NCBI GenBank assembly: GCA_026874595.1
Contig: CM049310.1
Span: 16,468,058-16,532,057, forward strand
Direction of reading: 5' to 3'
From: Sipunculus nudus
Taxonomy: Eukaryota; Annelida; Sipuncula; Golfingiida; Sipunculidae
DNA length: 64,000 bases
Positions 61,501 to 64,000 of the stretch are shown piece by piece; within the stretch, counting starts at the first letter, position 1; each line of letters opens with the position of its first letter. A program made the position numbers and the translations under genes. Under the pieces are notes generated by a model. It saw only the letters and a list, made by a program, of their open reading frames with translations, was not told where the DNA came from and did not search any database.

Positions 61501-63037
61501 CTGTTATATATTTTACATGGTCTAGATCTGGCACAAGGCAGACTTTTTTCATCCTGAAAAATCATTTCCCCTTGTTTCATACACTGAATTCTTATTCCAG
61601 CCAGAATAAAAACAGACAATAATTCTTCTCTTTATACAGATTTTAAAAAATTCATCATTCATTAATTTTTAATTCTTCATATAAATTTTGGTCAAATAAG
61701 ACTTGACATGCTATTTTTCATCTTAAATCAAAGGTTTACATTTTCTTGAATTTCTTGAGATTAAAATCTTCTTATGAAATGAAGTAGCATTGTTTTGTTA
61801 GTAATTATTAGTTGATAGATTTTTAAAACATTGTTAATAACTAGAAGAACTAGTGAAAGCAGTGAATGTGATAATACAAAAAAACACATGCTTGTTTAAG
61901 GACATTTCTTAAAAATCTGCCATCTTCAAAAAATTTATAGAAGCAAATTTTCTTCAAAACAACTGGAATTCTGATTGTTCATGATTTTTACTTCAATTAA
62001 TCACATTTTTTAATCCTAAATAAAAAAAAGTGATGTCATAATTTTTGACATTCACTAGATTACTCCAAAATAAAATCCAGAAAAGAGCTTGATCTTACAA
62101 CCACTGCAACAAAGGTTGAAAAGTTAATCAATTTGATTTCCATTTGCAGCATAAATGCATGATAGCTATAGCCTTATTTTGATAAATCCATTTTTTAAAG
62201 TATGCTAAGATCCATTTAAAATGTGAAAAGTGGAAACTTCATTTGGACATGAACAATGACAAACAGTATAGACTGAAAACCCAGTGGAATAATAGGGAAA
62301 ATATTATCCTCATATTTGTCATGCATATGTATTATCTGTTAAAACAAAAATAAAATAAGATTTATCACAAATTGCCTCCTATTTCATGAAACATTTACAG
62401 GAATTTTATTTATTCTAATTGAGGAACATTTGGAATTCAACAAAAACCTTAGATGTCATTGATGCCATGCCCACCGCATAAAATTTTCTATTTAATTTTT
62501 TAAAAACTAACTTGGGTTTCCTAAGTAAGCCCTGTCCTCTAATTTTTATCATCAAATTAAAACGTTTATTTTTTCAATCACATACTGAGCTACATCAAAA
62601 CTATAGGAGTCACTCCATGATCATCTTTATAAAAGCACAAAAACGCTCAATACAGTAATAATTTCTTTTAGAAACACAAACAAATAACTTTAACAAATCA
62701 TTGGTAAATCATAAAAAAAACTGATTGGAAAATCTAATTTAAAGCATAATTTCCTTAATGAATGTCATTTTTCACATTACAAAAAGCCCCAAGCCTGAGG
62801 TATTTCATTGCTCCTAGTAACATTTTTTCCTTAAGCCCTACATAGACATCAAACTGCTACCAAAGCTTTATATCTTTGTTAAGGCTAAAGCCTACTTCAT
62901 TATGATGGCTCTGGGCTCAAATGGATTTAATTTACTTCATGCATAAAATAAAAGGTAGAGACCTTTGCTTGGAGTTTCTGAGAGAAAATCTTCCAAGGAA
63001 ACATCCCTCCAAGATGCAGTAAGAGGACTGCAGGGCC
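49391..63037 (-). CDS. Ser-rich disordered protein, 3' part (13 exons, 486 aa), possibly girdin/Daple-like
   Basis: Exons in transcript order: 62963-63037, 61161-61315, 60551-60687, 59993-60138, 59336-59397, 58562-58629, 57602-57636, 56917-56988, 56158-56231, 52085-52118, 50817-50895, 49922-50312, 49391-49525. Every junction has AG acceptor and GT donor and keeps one frame, giving 486 residues and a stop; the first exon needs one upstream base, so the gene continues beyond 63037. The protein is rich in Ser, Arg, Asp and Pro, with no transmembrane segment and little predicted order. Notable pieces are WRDVSLEDFLSETPS near the start, RSRSREASPTRQ, SSADSGYEEDIGQ, ICATC, and a repeated S-S-x-W motif near the end. 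Family unknown. The first motif and the Ser/Arg-rich tail recall the C-terminal region of CCDC88 proteins (girdin, Daple), a hypothesis only. Confidence 0.75.
49922..50312 (-). CDS. Largest exon of the Ser-rich gene (SSxW repeats)
   Basis: 391 nt with acceptor GTTTCCCAG and donor GAT|GTAAGA. Imperfect units of about 20-30 residues carry an [AS]-R-R-D or S-R-D start and end in S-[STM]-x-W or A-S-W. Examples are SRRDMDVSQSQPSSMW, SRRDLSQEKSPPHASW, SSRDKEAQLSSTW and LTQSQASSTW. Repetition by tandem duplication within the exon is likely. Frames on the opposite strand here are shadows. Confidence 0.8.
52239..55671 (+). mobile_element. HINE-like element with ~337-bp tandem core, in an intron of the Ser-rich gene
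   Basis: The left terminus is TAACAAGTGACCCATGGGTC followed by ATGACGCTCAGCTGACTG. The right terminus is a stem-loop at 55640-55671 (TAGCTCAGATGACT..AGTCAGCTGAGCTA) after a pure (ACGG)-like tail at 55577-55623. Between them lies a first zone (52560-53400) of ~150-bp units with GGTGGCGCCACC, then the 337-bp array (listed separately). No ORF of note. It lies antisense within the intron between exons 56158-56231 and 52085-52118. Confidence 0.7.
53600..55560 (+). repeat. ~337-bp tandem array, about six units
   Basis: Units begin at the word CAGGTGGCGCCACCAGTCTG or a variant at about 53602, 53941, 54296, 54632, 54967 and 55305. Spacing is 335-355 bp, the longest being stretched by a G homopolymer at 54071. 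Each unit repeats, in order, CTCATGATCAATATGTATGC, TTTTTGTATGAAATTTT, ATTCTGGGGGGTA, GGATATGGGTAACAGAGACC, TTTCCATGGAGAC and AAAGGTCTCAAAAATAGAG. Confidence 0.85.
55672..56157 (-). other. Intron remainder
   Basis: AT-rich intronic sequence between the HINE-like element and the exon at 56158; nothing recognisable. Confidence 0.6.
56917..56988 (-). CDS. Ser-rich gene small exon (Gly/Tyr segment)
   Basis: The acceptor is TCTTTGCAG and the donor ACTG|GTAAGA, phase 1 on both sides. It encodes MGYGELPDYSYGTPRAYGDR, a Tyr/Gly-rich stretch unlike the rest of the protein. Confidence 0.7.
58562..58629 (-). CDS. Ser-rich gene small exon (frame set by neighbours)
   Basis: 68 nt. In the frame set by both neighbours it reads SSRSQQPASESNVKISICAT then CA, ending in phase 2. 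Another frame gives a natural-looking peptide (QNPMSRSASVPPVP) but hits a stop at the next junction. So either the first frame is right, or an alternative splice exists here. Confidence 0.6.
59336..59397 (-). CDS. Ser-rich gene small exon
   Basis: 62 nt with acceptor TTTTATAG and donor ATG|GTAAGG. It encodes ESAEDLKNEGVKKVCSSGVK then M. Its phase (in 1, out 0) sets the frame of the following exon. Confidence 0.65.
59993..60138 (-). CDS. Ser-rich gene exon with DSGYEED
   Basis: The acceptor is TGTATTTCAG and the donor ATGG|GTAGGA. It has a basic start (VPLTKKSSSKDSHKKALQEL) and an acidic end (TSSADSGYEEDIGQERD). DSGYEE resembles a phospho-degron core (DSG-x-x-[SE]) read by beta-TrCP, which is suggestive only. 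Confidence 0.75.
60551..60687 (-). CDS. Ser-rich gene exon
   Basis: The acceptor is TTTGTGGCAG and the donor CCAG|GTACTT. It starts DDELLYFSSGYSGPKRSATS and continues DLDPLAGEMKLSSSAAPSVS; the phase 2 end joins T of the next exon to make Ser. Confidence 0.75.
61161..61315 (-). CDS. Ser-rich gene exon (Arg/Ser segment)
   Basis: The acceptor is TCTGTTAAAG and the donor CAG|GTTGGT. It encodes RRKDKSGWDHTTK, then FDEMWEQKHEQRSRSREASP and TRQTRLTWADGNTQ in phase 0. The Arg-Ser stretch offers basophilic kinase and 14-3-3-type sites. Confidence 0.75.
62963..63037 (-). CDS. First visible exon of the Ser-rich gene (GBA-like motif)
   Basis: The acceptor is TATTTCCAG. The exon reads PCSPLTASWRDVSLEDFLSE then TPSK, and leaves one base that joins GG of the next exon to make Gly. 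The donor AAAG|GTCTCT is weak, which lowers confidence. The phase fit on the 3' side and the natural-looking peptide support it. Confidence 0.5.
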
Positions 63038-64000
63038 CTGGAAATAGCACTCAATAACACTAGTACCGTCAATAACCCCTGTCCACCTGTTTTTGGTAAT
63101 GTTTGAAATGTTTGTGTAAATTTTGTGTAATTTTCTTAAATACTGAAAATATTAACATCCTAATATGGTGTTAAACATTTGATTAATATTTCAAAAAGGT
63201 TATATTTTACCACTTGTTGGACTCCTTCTCTAGCCTGATATATAGAATGTCTGCTAGGCTAGGATGGGTGACCATATAAATTCTTTTTGCTGGTCATGTT
63301 TTTAGAGTTGACACGTCCATCAGCAGTTGTTAAATGTATTTATTTTTGCAAGTGTCCAATGATTCTGAATGCCTTCAGCACTGCAAGGTTGAAATGTGAA
63401 AATGAAGTGTTCAATCAAACACTGAATCAATAGATGCCTTATATAATTCAGAAGACTTATTATTTTATTCCCCTGATTGCATATCACATTTACTGATACC
63501 TTGCAAACTGTTTTTTTTAATGAAATTTATTGTTCAAAAGTATCCCATATACAGGTAGACAGGGCTTGATGAAGTAAAAGGTATAAGTAAATTTACTTCT
63601 CACATTATTCAGAGGAACTGAAGTATGTAAAAGAAGAATGTTTTACTTTTTAATGAGTGACATTATTTTGGAATCAATCAACCATTTTATTCACAAAAAT
63701 AAATGAATACATACAATATATGGACCATATACAGTATAAATAACTGTACTATTAATCAGAGGAAAAATTGGAACATGTAAAAATTGTGCTTAATATAAAA
63801 ACTTCCAATTTTACCCTTTTTTTTATATATAAAGCCTGATAAAGTTTGATTAACAATATTTATGTAGCTCTGACTTGAGTATAAATGAACAGGAGTGCAT
63901 ATAATTAAGGTTGACATTGTTTACAGTGACATTTAAAATGAAGCCTACAGTGTCGTTTTTGAGGTGTGCCATAGCCAGTTCTCCAAGTGTATATACAATA
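63038..64000. other. Right edge, presumed intron of the Ser-rich gene
   Basis: No further exon could be supported. A 24-nt candidate (63206-63229) was tested and rejected on phase. The rest is AT-rich. Confidence 0.5.

Noticed and set aside
63206-63229. A 24-nt microexon of the Ser-rich gene (frame LEKESNK)
   Set aside because: The acceptor and donor look fair, but no phase links it to the exon at 63037 without a stop.

Overview
This is AT-rich animal nuclear DNA: genes are split by GT-AG introns (one GC-AG), intergenic and intronic DNA is full of microsatellites, and dispersed non-autonomous transposons make up much of the sequence. The repeats have core tandem repeats, (ACGG)-like microsatellite tails and palindromic ends, recalling the pearl / Helentron-associated (HINE) elements known from bivalve molluscs. 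The host is therefore most likely a bivalve, though no single gene proves it.

Layout. 1-8.7 kb: two HINE-like elements, a tRNA-derived SINE, a 48-bp hairpin, microsatellites, and a cluster of a short motif (CACCGTTACC). 8.7-16.65 kb, + strand: five exons, including the stop, of a beta-1,4-galactosyltransferase-family enzyme. Its donor-pocket residue suggests GalNAc rather than Gal transfer; its N-terminal exon(s) were not found. 16.7-39.3 kb: gene-poor, with a mariner-type MITE, HINE-like elements whose ~145-bp core carries nuclear-receptor half-sites, an orphan promoter-like block (ZNF143/Staf-like site, CCAAT box, strong splice donor), a TIR element holding a coding-like ORF, a 3-kb foldback element around decayed ORFs, a TIR element with an internal tRNA-like segment, and a hAT-like element. 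39.4-43.4 kb, + strand: two predicted secreted proteins of unknown family, one a two-exon 217-aa helical protein and the other a 76-aa four-cysteine peptide precursor. 44.0-45.9 kb: another HINE-like element. 47.4-63.0 kb, - strand: the 3' part (13 exons, 486 codons, all phases consistent) of a gene for a Ser-rich, largely disordered protein. Its first visible exon has a motif resembling the G-alpha-binding (GBA) motif of girdin/Daple proteins. Its 5' part lies beyond the right edge, and one intron holds a 3.4-kb HINE-like element with a ~337-bp tandem array.

The genes show no shared pathway. The glycosyltransferase would act in the Golgi, the two small proteins would be exported, and the Ser-rich protein is probably cytoplasmic. 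Exon joins were made by reading splice sites and phase by eye, without transcript data.
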